From the NCBI GenBank assembly GCA_037141055.1, contig JBAXDH010000002.1, positions 20,923-84,922 on the forward strand: 64,000 bases of DNA, in the 5' to 3' direction. The position numbers were made by a program, and so were the translations under genes. Below the pieces are notes generated by a model. That model was given only the letters and a program-made list of their open reading frames with translations, ran no database searches and was not told the origin of the DNA. The DNA comes from CAIVAT01 sp037141055. GTDB lineage: Bacteria > Bacteroidota > Bacteroidia > Bacteroidales > FEN-979. Positions 23,880 through 33,451 of the stretch are shown here, one piece after another (position 1 is the first letter of the stretch; each line of letters opens with the position of its first letter).

Positions 23880-24473
23880 ATGATTAAAACCCTTTGTGTT
23901 TTCTGCGGTTCAAGTGTCGGACGACAGCCGCTGTATTCGCATCATGCCGTTAAACTTGCCGAACACCTCCTTGCCGAAAAAATAACCCTGGTATACGGGG
24001 GAGCCAATGTCGGGCTGATGGGAATTCTTGCCGATACGATGCTGGCCGGCGGCGGAAAAGTAATCGGGGTTATGCCCAAATCGCTTGTTGCACGCGAGGT
24101 TGCCCATGAGAACCTGACCGAAATGCACATCGTCGACGGGATGCAGGAACGCAAGGCACTGATGGCGAATCTGTCGGATGCTTTTGCCGCGCTTCCCGGT
24201 GCCTACGGAACACTCGACGAACTCTTCGAGGTACTTACCTGGAACCAGCTCGGCATCATCAATAAACCCATCGGGTTGCTGAACATCGACAATTTTTTCA
24301 ACCCCATGCTGCAGATGCTCGATCATATGGTGGCTGAAAAGTTCCTTCGCCCGGAACATCGCAGCATGCTGCTCTGCGGAAATGACTTTGCCGAATTGCT
24401 GAAGGAACTTGAGGAATACCGGCCTGTTGCTGCGGAGAAGTGGATTGAACGGTTGAAAGCCGGGGCAATTTAA
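23880..24473 (+). CDS. LOG-family Rossmann protein (cytokinin-riboside phosphoribohydrolase-like)
   Basis: A 197-residue protein beginning MIKTLCVFCGSSVG; an upstream in-frame ATG at 23766 is rejected because a repeat array and a promoter core lie between the two. LOG proteins cleave adenosine or cytokinin monophosphates to base and ribose-5-phosphate. Signatures are YGGANVGLMG, EMHIVDGMQERKALM and ALPGAYGTLDELFEVLTW. The usual PGGxGT motif reads PGAYGT here, a small departure in the phosphate-binding loop. Role in the cell is probably nucleotide salvage or housekeeping. Confidence 0.85.
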   Translation: MIKTLCVFCGSSVGRQPLYSHHAVKLAEHLLAEKITLVYGGANVGLMGILADTMLAGGGKVIGVMPKSLVAREVAHENLTEMHIVDGMQERKALMANLSDAFAALPGAYGTLDELFEVLTWNQLGIINKPIGLLNIDNFFNPMLQMLDHMVAEKFLRPEHRSMLLCGNDFAELLKELEEYRPVAAEKWIERLKAGAI

Positions 24474-24475
24474 TG

Positions 24476-24520
24476 CCAGCAATGCAAACAATGCAAGCAA
24501 TGCAGACAATGCAGGAAATG
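24476..24520. repeat. Five units of a 9-bp CARRCAATG tandem repeat
   Basis: CCAGCAATG, CAAACAATG, CAAGCAATG, CAGACAATG and CAGGAAATG stand head to tail starting 2 bases after the stop codon of the LOG gene. Confidence 0.85.
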
Positions 24521-24577
24521 GTTTGGTTAGATTCTTTTTGATTTTTACAATTTGATTTTGCAATTTGATTTTTTGAT

Positions 24578-25135
24578 ATGATTATCATCGGAATTACAGG
24601 AACGCTTGGCGCAGGAAAGGGGACGGTGGTTGAATACCTTGTCGAAAAAAAAGGATTTAACCATTATTCGGTGCGATCCTACCTGCTTAAAGAAATCAAC
24701 CGTCGCGGAATGCCGGAAAACCGCGACAGCATGGTGACGGTGGCGAATGAATTGCGCGCCCTTCACGGGCCGTCGTTTGTTACGGATCGGTTGTATGATG
24801 AGGCTGCACTTGTCGGGAAAGACTGCATTATTGAAAGCATCCGCACACCAGGGGAGATTGATTCGCTGCGGGGGAAAGGCGATTTTTTTCTTTTTGCCGT
24901 GGATGCTGACGCCCGCCTGAGATATGAACGTATTGTGGAACGGTCGTCGGAAACCGATAACGTTTCATTCAGCACCTTCATTGAAAATGAAACCCGGGAA
25001 ATGAGCACCGCCGATCCGAATAAGCAGAATCTCCAGGCATGCATCAGGCAGGCCGATTTCGTCCTGAACAACGACGGCTCAAAGGCGGACCTCTTCCGTA
25101 ACGTTGAAAAAGTCCTGGAAAAGATTACCGGGTAA
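24578..25135 (+). CDS. Dephospho-CoA-kinase-like / UPF0200-like P-loop nucleotide kinase
   Basis: A 185-residue P-loop protein with Walker A GTLGAGKGT at residues 8-16. Further kinase-like features are the early YSVRSYLLKEINRRG, the DCIIESIRTPGEID segment and FLFAVDADARLRYERIVER, which resembles the LID region of adenylate-kinase-like enzymes. It ends with a short helical tail. It most resembles dephospho-CoA kinases and archaeal UPF0200 proteins; the substrate is not known. It runs tail to tail with the M6 protease gene, overlapping by 11 bases. Confidence 0.72.
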   Translation: MIIIGITGTLGAGKGTVVEYLVEKKGFNHYSVRSYLLKEINRRGMPENRDSMVTVANELRALHGPSFVTDRLYDEAALVGKDCIIESIRTPGEIDSLRGKGDFFLFAVDADARLRYERIVERSSETDNVSFSTFIENETREMSTADPNKQNLQACIRQADFVLNNDGSKADLFRNVEKVLEKITG

Positions 25136-27980
25136 TCGTCAGTTTTCTGACCGCCGTGCCGTCCTTACCTTTAATTTTGAACGTATAGGTTCCGGGAACA
25201 AGTTTTGAAAGATCGGCTCCGAATTCCGCCTCCCCGCCCACCTGCCTGGAAAAAACAACCCTTCCGGCCGGGTCAACCAGTGTTATTTCCTGCAAATGGT
25301 CGCTTCCCCGTTCGTCGATGATCCTGCAGAAATCCCTGGCCGGGTTTGGATAAATGCGGATTTTCCCCGCAGCATTTTCCTCAACCGAGATGTTGGAAGC
25401 ATCCTGGATCAGGGTGACTGTCAGGGATTGTACGCCCGGGGCAGACACCCTGATGTTCGCAGTCCGTTTGCTGTATAGCTTGTTCTCCGTATACGTCCCG
25501 GTGATTATCCCGTCGCCGGGACCCGATGGCGTTACGGTGCACCACGAAGGAGTATCACTGGTGGCAGTCCAGGCAGCCGGGCAGATTAGCGAAAACGTTG
25601 TTTCGCCGGCCGACATAGTTACATTCCTGGTTACCGGCGAGATGGTCATGGTTTGCAGGGGAGTGCCGGAAACCTCGATATCATCGATGCAAACCCCGAG
25701 GGCCCACCTGGCATTTCCGCAGAATCCCAGCTGGATTTCGCTTATGCCGATCGGAAGCGCGATCGTTTGCTCCTTCCAGGATGAGATTGACTGGGTGAAA
25801 TTCTTTAACAGCACCCACGGGAGGCCGGGGTTGGTCCGGTAAAGCACTTTCAACTCATCCTGCCTCGATCCCCATTTTTGCATGAACATCCAGAATGTCA
25901 GCCGGATATCGGCATAGCCCGACAAATCCATCATTGGTGTTATCAGGGTGTTATAGTCGGCGACCGTTGTGGCATCAACCAGGCAGGCATTCCGTTCGCC
26001 GGTATGGGCGGTTGCAGGATATCCGTATGGACTTCCCAGGCTGTTTCCGGCAACAAATTGCCAGGCCGGGTCCGGGTTGTCTTCATACCAGCAGCCGGGC
26101 CGATCAGCACTGTTTTCAAAACCTTCGGTATACGGAAGGCATACAATCACAGGGCAGAGTGTTACCGCTTCGCGAATCATCCCGGGAGAATATGAGTTCC
26201 CGGGCAGGACGGACCATGCTTTGTAGAAATACCGCTTATCTGACAACAGGCCTGAATGAACTGAACTTGTATCGGACCCGGAATAAATGATGTGGCCTCC
26301 TCCGGCGATTGAGCTTCCCGGGGAATAAATTGTGCCATTTGCCGGCACTCCGAATTGATTGATCGTGTCCCAGGCAATCATCACCTTGCTGCCTGCCTGG
26401 TTTTTCTGCCACCTTAACAGCACCTGTGAGATGCTTGTCGAAATAGCCGAAAACCTGGCCGGGTCGTTCAGGTTGATCACATTGACCGTGAACGAGATGG
26501 TGGAATCTGCCGCTGTTATGTTAAAAATTTCCAATCCCCCCGCAGAACCATCCTGGAGAAACGGGGTCGGGTTGGTCTGACCGTTTATTTTCGTTCTGTG
26601 TATTCCTGCCGAAAAATAGGCGCTGCCGGGCGTTCCGTTGGTGGTGCGGGTTCCTCCGGGCCTGTATATATAAACTTCATCCGGAGGGCCGCTTGCATTC
26701 CCGCCAACCGATGGGTCAATGCGGTAAACAAGCAATCCTGAACCCGGAACCGAGGACTCGTAATTCCCCGTTTTCCTGCGGTACTCCACTACGAAATACT
26801 GGCTGGAAGAGTACGGGGAAGCAATCGTATAACTGTTGTTTGTGGCGGAAGACAAAGGGTGCAGGGTGTAGGTGCCCGATGTCGTAATGGCAGGCATGGA
26901 AGCGATCCACGAATTCCCGGTGTACTTCCATTTCATATAGGCACCCATGTGGCCGCTTCCGTTTTCCATCAGATCCCAGTCGCCGACCGGGGCGAACCCG
27001 TCGCTGGAATAATGGTACAAATCCGGAGATCCGAGGGCGTGAAACATTTCATGGCACAGTGTGGTGACGTCAACCTGGGTTTCAGGCTGAAAAGTGTAAT
27101 CGTAGACCCGTTTCCCGTTGATGTACACATACTCGGTATAAAGCGACCACCGGTGTGCCCACAGCAATTCCGCCCATGCGTCGTTTCCTCCCCTGATAAT
27201 GAAGCAGACATTGTCCACATTCCCGTCAGTATCCCCGTCAATGTTCAATCCGGCAGGCACAGGGGAATTGGCATTAATCCATGTGATTGCATCCTTCAGC
27301 AGGGTATGTTCCCTCTGGGTCCGCTGCGAATCGCCATAATACCCGGCAGGATTGGTCGTTGCGTTGTAGGGCTGGAAATAATTCCTGTCATGCGCATCTT
27401 TGTATGAATAATTCGTGGTCATCAGGCATTCGGGATAATGCGTGCTGTTGAGCGTAAATGTTGTATACGATACCTCGGTGTAATACGATTTCAACGACTT
27501 TCCGGAAACCGCGTTAAATTTATTGTCATACAGCTGTCGGGTTGTGGTAAACTCGGGGTCGTTGTTGAACCGGATATAAACAACCAGGTTGTTCATGGTG
27601 CCGGTATGGGGAGCTTTGACGGACTGATCGGTATTATTCGTATAGAATGCTTTTCGCTCATTGTAGCTGGCCAGGGAGATTTTTGCCCATTTTGCCAATC
27701 CTGCCCCGGCCGGATCAGCCTGATCTGCCCGCAGGGTAGTGGGAATAACCATGTCTCCGCTTGCCACACCCCAGTAAAAATAACCGTCATTCCCCTGGAT
27801 GATGGTGTACCCCTCCCGGTTGTGCAACCAGTTGAAATACTCATCCCCCGAAACAAAGCAATTTATAACAGCACCATCAGGTTGACTGACGGTGTGGGGA
27901 AGAAAACTGAACCTGGCTGCCCCGGCAGGCAATGCATTCAGGAGCAGCAGGAAGAACAGGAAGGCAAATTTTAATTTCAT
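25125..27980 (-). CDS. M6-family (immune inhibitor A-like) metalloprotease with MAM-like, BACON and T9SS domains
   Basis: A 951-residue secreted protease. After a signal peptide comes the M6 domain with LCHEMFHALGSPDLYH: His310, Glu311 and His314 form HEXXH, with Asp320 further on. About residues 615-780 look like a MAM-type adhesion domain (WYEDNPDPAWQFVAGNSLG to GVCIDDIEVSG). One BACON domain follows (about 783-870, with SWCTVTPSGPGDGIITG), then the T9SS sorting domain (about 872-951, IRIYPNPARDFC to TAVRKLTITR). It should be exported to the surface and degrade protein there. Its upstream neighbour, on the same strand 53 bases away, is another giant T9SS protein; the two share the BACON WC motif. 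Confidence 0.9.
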   Translation of the reverse strand: MKLKFAFLFFLLLLNALPAGAARFSFLPHTVSQPDGAVINCFVSGDEYFNWLHNREGYTIIQGNDGYFYWGVASGDMVIPTTLRADQADPAGAGLAKWAKISLASYNERKAFYTNNTDQSVKAPHTGTMNNLVVYIRFNNDPEFTTTRQLYDNKFNAVSGKSLKSYYTEVSYTTFTLNSTHYPECLMTTNYSYKDAHDRNYFQPYNATTNPAGYYGDSQRTQREHTLLKDAITWINANSPVPAGLNIDGDTDGNVDNVCFIIRGGNDAWAELLWAHRWSLYTEYVYINGKRVYDYTFQPETQVDVTTLCHEMFHALGSPDLYHYSSDGFAPVGDWDLMENGSGHMGAYMKWKYTGNSWIASMPAITTSGTYTLHPLSSATNNSYTIASPYSSSQYFVVEYRRKTGNYESSVPGSGLLVYRIDPSVGGNASGPPDEVYIYRPGGTRTTNGTPGSAYFSAGIHRTKINGQTNPTPFLQDGSAGGLEIFNITAADSTISFTVNVINLNDPARFSAISTSISQVLLRWQKNQAGSKVMIAWDTINQFGVPANGTIYSPGSSIAGGGHIIYSGSDTSSVHSGLLSDKRYFYKAWSVLPGNSYSPGMIREAVTLCPVIVCLPYTEGFENSADRPGCWYEDNPDPAWQFVAGNSLGSPYGYPATAHTGERNACLVDATTVADYNTLITPMMDLSGYADIRLTFWMFMQKWGSRQDELKVLYRTNPGLPWVLLKNFTQSISSWKEQTIALPIGISEIQLGFCGNARWALGVCIDDIEVSGTPLQTMTISPVTRNVTMSAGETTFSLICPAAWTATSDTPSWCTVTPSGPGDGIITGTYTENKLYSKRTANIRVSAPGVQSLTVTLIQDASNISVEENAAGKIRIYPNPARDFCRIIDERGSDHLQEITLVDPAGRVVFSRQVGGEAEFGADLSKLVPGTYTFKIKGKDGTAVRKLTITR

Positions 27981-28033
27981 AAAGCAGTATTTTCAGTGAT
28001 TGGTGTGAATATCCGATGGGTTGATCATTTTAA

Positions 28034-31000
28034 TTACCTGATAACGCTGAGTTTCCTGCTCAGCGTCCCTCCTTCTGTACTGATCCTGACAAAGTAAAAA
28101 CCAACGGGAAGTGCAGAAATATCAAAGATACAGTCATTGTTGAGCGTGCAGTTTTTTTCACTGACTGTTTTGCCTGTCAAATCCATCACCGTTACCTTCA
28201 GCAACCCGGAAACATTCCCGGATGCGATGATCCTGAACTTCCCTGCAGTGGGGTTCGGGTACAGCCTCATCGCGTCGTAATCCCGCTCAGCCACTGAAAC
28301 CAGCGACTGTGTCTGCGATAAGGTCACAACCTGAGGCGCCAGCCCTGCGACGGCAACTGAAATTGCTGCCACCCGCGTGAAATAATATGGATTTTCCGGA
28401 TAGCTGGCGAGGATCGTGCCATTGCCGCTGCCCGAGGGCGTTACAATACACCAGGCCGAGTCGGCGACGACAGTCCAATCGGTGTTGGAGGTTATCGTAA
28501 AGTCTGTCATCCCCGCAGCCGGTGAAACGATTCGACTGGCAGGAGTTACCCCAAGTGTGGGCATGACTCCCGATTGAGTGACAGTTACCACAGACGACGG
28601 AGCACCGCTGGCCGACACTGTAATGCTGGCTATCCGCTGGTTTACCGACACGTTTTCGGTGTAGATTGCATTCAGGGTTCCTGGGCCAAAGCCCGAGGAG
28701 TTTACGGTACACCAGCCGGCATCGCTCAATGCCAGCCAGCTTGTGTTTGAGGTAACCGAAAAAGAGGTAAATCCTGAAGGTGCCGTGACATCCTGGTTTT
28801 GAGGAGACACGCCAAGTGATGGCAAGGCTCCATCCTGTGTTACAGTAACACTTACCGGCGGAAGGGTTGCCACGGTTACGGTAATTACTGCAACACGGCC
28901 TGCTATCCCTGTGTTTTGGGTATAATCTGAGAAGATCGTTCCGGTGCCTGAGCCCGACGCTGTGACCGAACACCATGCTGCATTGCTAACGGCAGTCCAC
29001 CCTGTGTTGGATGTTACTGAGAAATTTGTCGTCCCGGCTGAAAAGCCGACATTTTGATTTGGCGGCGTAACACTCAGCATGGCGGGTGCACCGGCCTGCG
29101 TAACAGTCACGACCTGGGGTGGCGGTCCGCCGGTGGGTGTTGCGGTAATGTTCGCAACGCGGGTGAAAATCCCGGGATTATCCGTGTAACTGGCCGTGAT
29201 AGTCCCATTCCCCGAACCCGACGGGGTAACGGTACACCAGGAAGCGTTGCTCGCGGCAGTCCATGAGATGGCTGCTGTTGCAGCAACACTGAAAGTTGTC
29301 AAACCAGCAGAATAAGCAACATTCTGATTGGCAGGCGTTACTGCAAAAGCAGAAAAGAGGTCCGACTGCCAGAGCCCCCGCCCGTAGGTGGCTGCCTTAA
29401 TCCTGTTGTTTGACGGATTAGCCGCATCATAGAATATTTCCAATTCCCTCACATCAATTAGCGGAAGACCCGTATTGAAGGCAATCCAGTCGCTCATGGT
29501 GGCATCTTTGTAAAACACATTGGTTTTATTACCGATATACAGTCCTTCGTTGCTGTTTTTATCATAAACAACACAGTTGATATTTACAGATGGCAGTGTG
29601 CCGGAGATGTTTGTCCAGGTGGCACCTTTGTCGGTTGATTTGTACACCTTCGTGCCTGCCGTTGCGTAAACGATGTTCTGATCGGTGGGATGGGCCTCCA
29701 GGTCGGTGGGAGTGCCTCCGCCGGGCAAAGCGCACGCCGTCCAGGTCGGGGTTGTAACGTTGGCATTGTCTGACCGCTTCAGGGAACCGCTCCTGACCAC
29801 GTAAAGGATGTCGACGTTGGCCGGTGATTGCTCCAGCACGCTGCAGGTAGCCGTTTCTCCCGATGATAACTTAAGCCATGCAACCGAAGAAGCCGGGGAA
29901 GCTTTGACGTTGCTGCTTTTCCACACATTCAGATACCCGATGAACATGGTGGAAGGTATCGTTTCGTGAAGGATGAACGGCGTAACCCAGGCGCCGGCTT
30001 CGGTAATTCCGTTGCTTCCGTTTGCCGCAATGGTACCGTAGCCTCCCCCGGCGGAACGGAAAATATTGCCATAATAGATTGACCCGTAGCGGTAAAGGGT
30101 ATCGGAATAATCCACGATGCACTCCATACCGTCGCCACCGATCACCGTGGTAAAGTTCGCGCCCGTGTTTTTGGAGGTTCCGTTATCCTGGTAACCGTTC
30201 ATGCACAGCGTTTGCTTGGTGGCACTCTGGCCGATGCGGTAAACCTGGGCAATGGCAAGGCCCGAAGAAATGTCTGTCCAGTTTGTGCCCCCGTTGGATG
30301 TTTTGTAAACACCACCGTCGCAGCAGGTAAACAGGGATCCGCTGGCAGGCGACCATTCCAGGCAATGAATATCGGCATGAACCGAGGGAGCGCACGACGT
30401 TCCCCACGAACTGCCTACCCAGTGGGTGCTGATGGTCCAGGAAACACCGGCATTGACAGATTTCCATATGTTCACGCCTCCCACATACAGCGTATTCGCA
30501 TTGGCAGGATCAACCGCAATGCAGAGGTCGTACCATGCCTGACTTGCAGTTCCGCTGCCGTCGCAGGCATAATCCATGATGTTCGGCGAAGTGGACTGGG
30601 TTGTAAAATTCAATCCGCTGTCGGTAGAGCGCAACAGCCCGGCGAACGGGCCGTTGGTAACGCAGGCGTAAACCGTGGCCGGCTGGTTTGGGCTCAAGCC
30701 GATCACAAGCCTGTTGCCGGTAATGATCCCCGCAGTAATCTGTGTCCAGGAATCCCCGGTGTTTGTGGAGCGGTAAAATTTCCCGCCTTCCGTTGCATAA
30801 ACGATGGCGGGGTCGCCCGGTTTGAAACGGATGTCCTTGTAGCTGCTGGTATTGGATGATTTCCGCACCCAGGTTGCGCCTCCGTCTGTCGACTTGAAAA
30901 TGCCCCCGCTGGTGGCTGCCAGAATAATGTTCGGATCTGCCGGATGCATCATCATCATTCCAACCGTCAGGTTTCCCATTCCGGTGCTCGAAGCCGTCCA

Positions 31001-31666
31001 TGTCAATCCCCCGTCGGTGCTTTTGTAAACGCCCATGCCCGGAGAATCGCCGCCATCGCGGTCGCCGGTGCCGATCAGTATCAGGTTGGGGTTTGCCGGG
31101 TGAAGGAGTATGGAAGAAACCCCTGGCGTTGGCGCGCCCGTGGTGAGCACATTCCAGGTAGCAGCCCCATCGGTAGTCATCCAAAGACCGCCCGAAGGCG
31201 AACCGATATATATGGTATTCGGGTTGGTGGCATGAAAACAGATGCCGTTGATCCTGCCCAGCCCGTTCGGCTGGCCTGTCGCGTTTCCCGGTGAGTTTAC
31301 AGGCCCCACCTGGTTCCAGTTCCCGGTGGCCGACGTGGTGGCATCATGGGATGACAGATACTTTTCATATTCAATTATCGGTTGGCCCGGGGGAGGCAGT
31401 TTTCCATCGGGCTGAACGCAATCCTGGTTTATATATTCCCAGCGCCTGAAAACTTTCCATCCGTTATGGCGGAAATTTTCCCGCCCTTCCCAGTACTTTT
31501 CAAAAGCGCGCTGCGTATCCCTGAAACGCGCGCCGGGATCCTGCATCATCTGGATCCAGTATGGGTACCGGGCAGTATCGCCCGTTGCCGGATCAGGCAA
31601 AAACTGGGCTTGAATTGCAACGGAAAGTAAGAACGAAAACAGGGCGGATAAGGTCAGTTTCAACAT
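28034..31666 (-). CDS. Giant Asp-box beta-propeller with four BACON repeats and T9SS sorting domain
   Basis: A 1210-residue secreted protein. About residues 130-770 carry many sialidase or sortilin-type Asp boxes (KSTDGGLTWTAS, KSTDGGATWVRK, RSTDSGLNFTT, KTSNGGTNWTDI, KSTDKGATWTNI), forming a large beta propeller. Four BACON domains of about 87 residues follow (roughly 775-1125), each with the core xWCxVxxSGxGxGTI. The T9SS sorting domain ends the protein (MRLYPNPTAGKFRI to SRKLSVIR). BACON domains usually bind mucin or carbohydrate. No catalytic residues were recognised, so it is probably a binding or adhesion protein, but a glycosidase role cannot be excluded. Confidence 0.85.
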   Translation of the reverse strand: MLKLTLSALFSFLLSVAIQAQFLPDPATGDTARYPYWIQMMQDPGARFRDTQRAFEKYWEGRENFRHNGWKVFRRWEYINQDCVQPDGKLPPPGQPIIEYEKYLSSHDATTSATGNWNQVGPVNSPGNATGQPNGLGRINGICFHATNPNTIYIGSPSGGLWMTTDGAATWNVLTTGAPTPGVSSILLHPANPNLILIGTGDRDGGDSPGMGVYKSTDGGLTWTASSTGMGNLTVGMMMMHPADPNIILAATSGGIFKSTDGGATWVRKSSNTSSYKDIRFKPGDPAIVYATEGGKFYRSTNTGDSWTQITAGIITGNRLVIGLSPNQPATVYACVTNGPFAGLLRSTDSGLNFTTQSTSPNIMDYACDGSGTASQAWYDLCIAVDPANANTLYVGGVNIWKSVNAGVSWTISTHWVGSSWGTSCAPSVHADIHCLEWSPASGSLFTCCDGGVYKTSNGGTNWTDISSGLAIAQVYRIGQSATKQTLCMNGYQDNGTSKNTGANFTTVIGGDGMECIVDYSDTLYRYGSIYYGNIFRSAGGGYGTIAANGSNGITEAGAWVTPFILHETIPSTMFIGYLNVWKSSNVKASPASSVAWLKLSSGETATCSVLEQSPANVDILYVVRSGSLKRSDNANVTTPTWTACALPGGGTPTDLEAHPTDQNIVYATAGTKVYKSTDKGATWTNISGTLPSVNINCVVYDKNSNEGLYIGNKTNVFYKDATMSDWIAFNTGLPLIDVRELEIFYDAANPSNNRIKAATYGRGLWQSDLFSAFAVTPANQNVAYSAGLTTFSVAATAAISWTAASNASWCTVTPSGSGNGTITASYTDNPGIFTRVANITATPTGGPPPQVVTVTQAGAPAMLSVTPPNQNVGFSAGTTNFSVTSNTGWTAVSNAAWCSVTASGSGTGTIFSDYTQNTGIAGRVAVITVTVATLPPVSVTVTQDGALPSLGVSPQNQDVTAPSGFTSFSVTSNTSWLALSDAGWCTVNSSGFGPGTLNAIYTENVSVNQRIASITVSASGAPSSVVTVTQSGVMPTLGVTPASRIVSPAAGMTDFTITSNTDWTVVADSAWCIVTPSGSGNGTILASYPENPYYFTRVAAISVAVAGLAPQVVTLSQTQSLVSVAERDYDAMRLYPNPTAGKFRIIASGNVSGLLKVTVMDLTGKTVSEKNCTLNNDCIFDISALPVGFYFVRISTEGGTLSRKLSVIR

Positions 31667-31826
31667 GGGCTGGTGCGATTTCGTATCAGGATTTCATGCT
31701 ATAAAGATACACAAATGAATGTCAGGTTGCCTGTTGCACAGGGTAAAATGATTTCCGGGTTGACCTGCCGGAAAAATCAGATTGAAATGATTTGTACCTT
31801 TACGAAATTATCCCAAAAGCCCTCAC

Positions 31827-32318
31827 ATGGATTCAGAAAAATATAAGCGCCCGTCGTGGGACCAGTATTTCATGCAAATCGCCCAGACCGTTTCAGAACG
31901 AGCCACCTGCGACCGCGGCAGGAGCGGATGCGTTATTGCACGCGACAAGCAGATCCTGGTTACGGGTTATGTTGGCTCGCCGCGCGGGCTGCCGCATTGC
32001 GACGAAGTAGGCCACCTGATGAAAAAAGTGCTGCACGAAGACGATCGCGTCACCCAGCACTGCATGCGCACGGTTCATGCCGAGCAAAATGCCATCTGCC
32101 AGGCTGCACGGCTGGGAATTTCCCTGGCAAAATCAACCCTGTACTGCCGCATGACCCCCTGCCGGACCTGTGCCATGCTGATCATCAATTGCGGCATCGA
32201 GCGCGTTGTTTGCGAGCGGAAATACCATGATGCGAAAGAATCGGAAGAGATGTTCAGGCAGGCCGGAGTCCTGCTTGAATATGTGCACGATGAAGTTCAG
32301 CAATATGAGAAGCAGTAA
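31827..32318 (+). CDS. dCMP deaminase (ComEB-like cytidine/deoxycytidylate deaminase)
   Basis: A 163-residue zinc enzyme that turns dCMP into dUMP, feeding thymidylate synthesis. The zinc and catalytic motif is HAEQNAI (His84, Glu86) with PCRTC (Cys112, Cys115). The N-terminal WDQYFMQIAQTVSERATC is typical of the dCMP deaminase branch. It stands alone, divergent from the giant T9SS propeller gene, with a weak promoter-like TACCTTTA about 25 bases before the ATG. Confidence 0.92.
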   Translation: MDSEKYKRPSWDQYFMQIAQTVSERATCDRGRSGCVIARDKQILVTGYVGSPRGLPHCDEVGHLMKKVLHEDDRVTQHCMRTVHAEQNAICQAARLGISLAKSTLYCRMTPCRTCAMLIINCGIERVVCERKYHDAKESEEMFRQAGVLLEYVHDEVQQYEKQ

Positions 32319-32338
32319 GGTTTCGTATAGAATCCTTC

Positions 32339-33451
32339 CTAGTAAATTGAAACTTCCTTTTCCCCCGTTGATTTCGCAAAACCCCTGAACATCGCATTGG
32401 TGTTGAACGGCATTGAGATGTTGCCTTCCTTGTCCACGGCAATGATGCCGCCCTCGGCTTTCAGGTTCTTTAATTTCTCCATGACGACTATCTTTGCTGC
32501 TTCTTCCAGCGGCATACCCCGGTATTCCATCATTGCGGATATGTCGAATGCAACAACGTTCCTGATGAAATACTCGCCGTGCCCGGTGGCCGAAACAGCG
32601 CAGGTATTGTTGTTTGCATAGGTTCCGGCACCGATGATGGGAGAATCGCCAACGCGCCCGGCCAGTTTCCCTGTCATTCCCCCCGTTGATGTGGCGGCAG
32701 CCAGGTTGCCATTCTGGTCGAGAGCAACAGCGCCGACAGTGCCATGCTTTTCCTGTTCAGCCGGTTGCTTTTTGATCCCCGGTTGTGCGGCTGATTTCCA
32801 TTTTTTCCATGCTTCCAGCCTTTCCGGGGTAATGAAATAAGACGGCTCCACCATTTGAAGGCCCGCTTTTTTTGCAAAATCATCGGCCCCTTTGCCAACC
32901 AGCATCACATGACTGGTCGTTTCCATCACTTTCCTGGCAGACGTTACCGGGTTTTTAACGACAGTGACCCCGGCTACGGCCCCGGCCATGCCTGTTTTTC
33001 CATCCATGATGGCCGCATCCAGTTCCGCCTTGCCGTTTTCGTTGAGCACGGCGCCAATTCCTGCGTTGAACATCGGGCAATCTTCCATGAATTTAACGGT
33101 TGCTTCAACCGCATCCAGGCTGCTGCCTCCGCCGGCCAGTATCCTGGATCCCAGCTGCAGGGCTTCATTCAGCTTTTCAAGATATGCTTTCTCCTTTTCT
33201 TCGGGCATGCTTCCTTTTGCGGGCCCTCCGGCGCCGCCATGAATCACAATCGTCCATTTCTGGCCGGAGCTGGCCACAGGGGCAGCCATGTCGGCCGATG
33301 TCGCAATCACCGGATTTACCTGTGCCATCACCGGCAAATACTGCAGTAAACCTGCCGCGAGAATGCCAAGCAGCATACAAAACCGGCGAACAATCAATTT
33401 TTGATACGTGTTGTGGTTTTTCATACGAAAATTTAAAGGGTTCTGGATCAT
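32339..33451 (-). CDS. Periplasmic isoaspartyl peptidase / L-asparaginase (Ntn-hydrolase)
   Basis: A 370-residue precursor that self-cleaves at Thr238 in KHGTVGAVALDQ, giving alpha and beta chains. Other family marks are IVIHGGAGG near the N-terminus, AGRVGDSPIIGAGTYANNNT and SATGHGEYFIRN. It removes isoaspartyl dipeptides or hydrolyses asparagine. A signal peptide (about residues 18-43) sends it to the periplasm. The ATG at 33451 overlaps the stop codon of the upstream TauE/SafE gene as ATGA; an internal start at 33424 is also possible. Confidence 0.9.
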   Translation of the reverse strand: MIQNPLNFRMKNHNTYQKLIVRRFCMLLGILAAGLLQYLPVMAQVNPVIATSADMAAPVASSGQKWTIVIHGGAGGPAKGSMPEEKEKAYLEKLNEALQLGSRILAGGGSSLDAVEATVKFMEDCPMFNAGIGAVLNENGKAELDAAIMDGKTGMAGAVAGVTVVKNPVTSARKVMETTSHVMLVGKGADDFAKKAGLQMVEPSYFITPERLEAWKKWKSAAQPGIKKQPAEQEKHGTVGAVALDQNGNLAAATSTGGMTGKLAGRVGDSPIIGAGTYANNNTCAVSATGHGEYFIRNVVAFDISAMMEYRGMPLEEAAKIVVMEKLKNLKAEGGIIAVDKEGNISMPFNTNAMFRGFAKSTGEKEVSIY

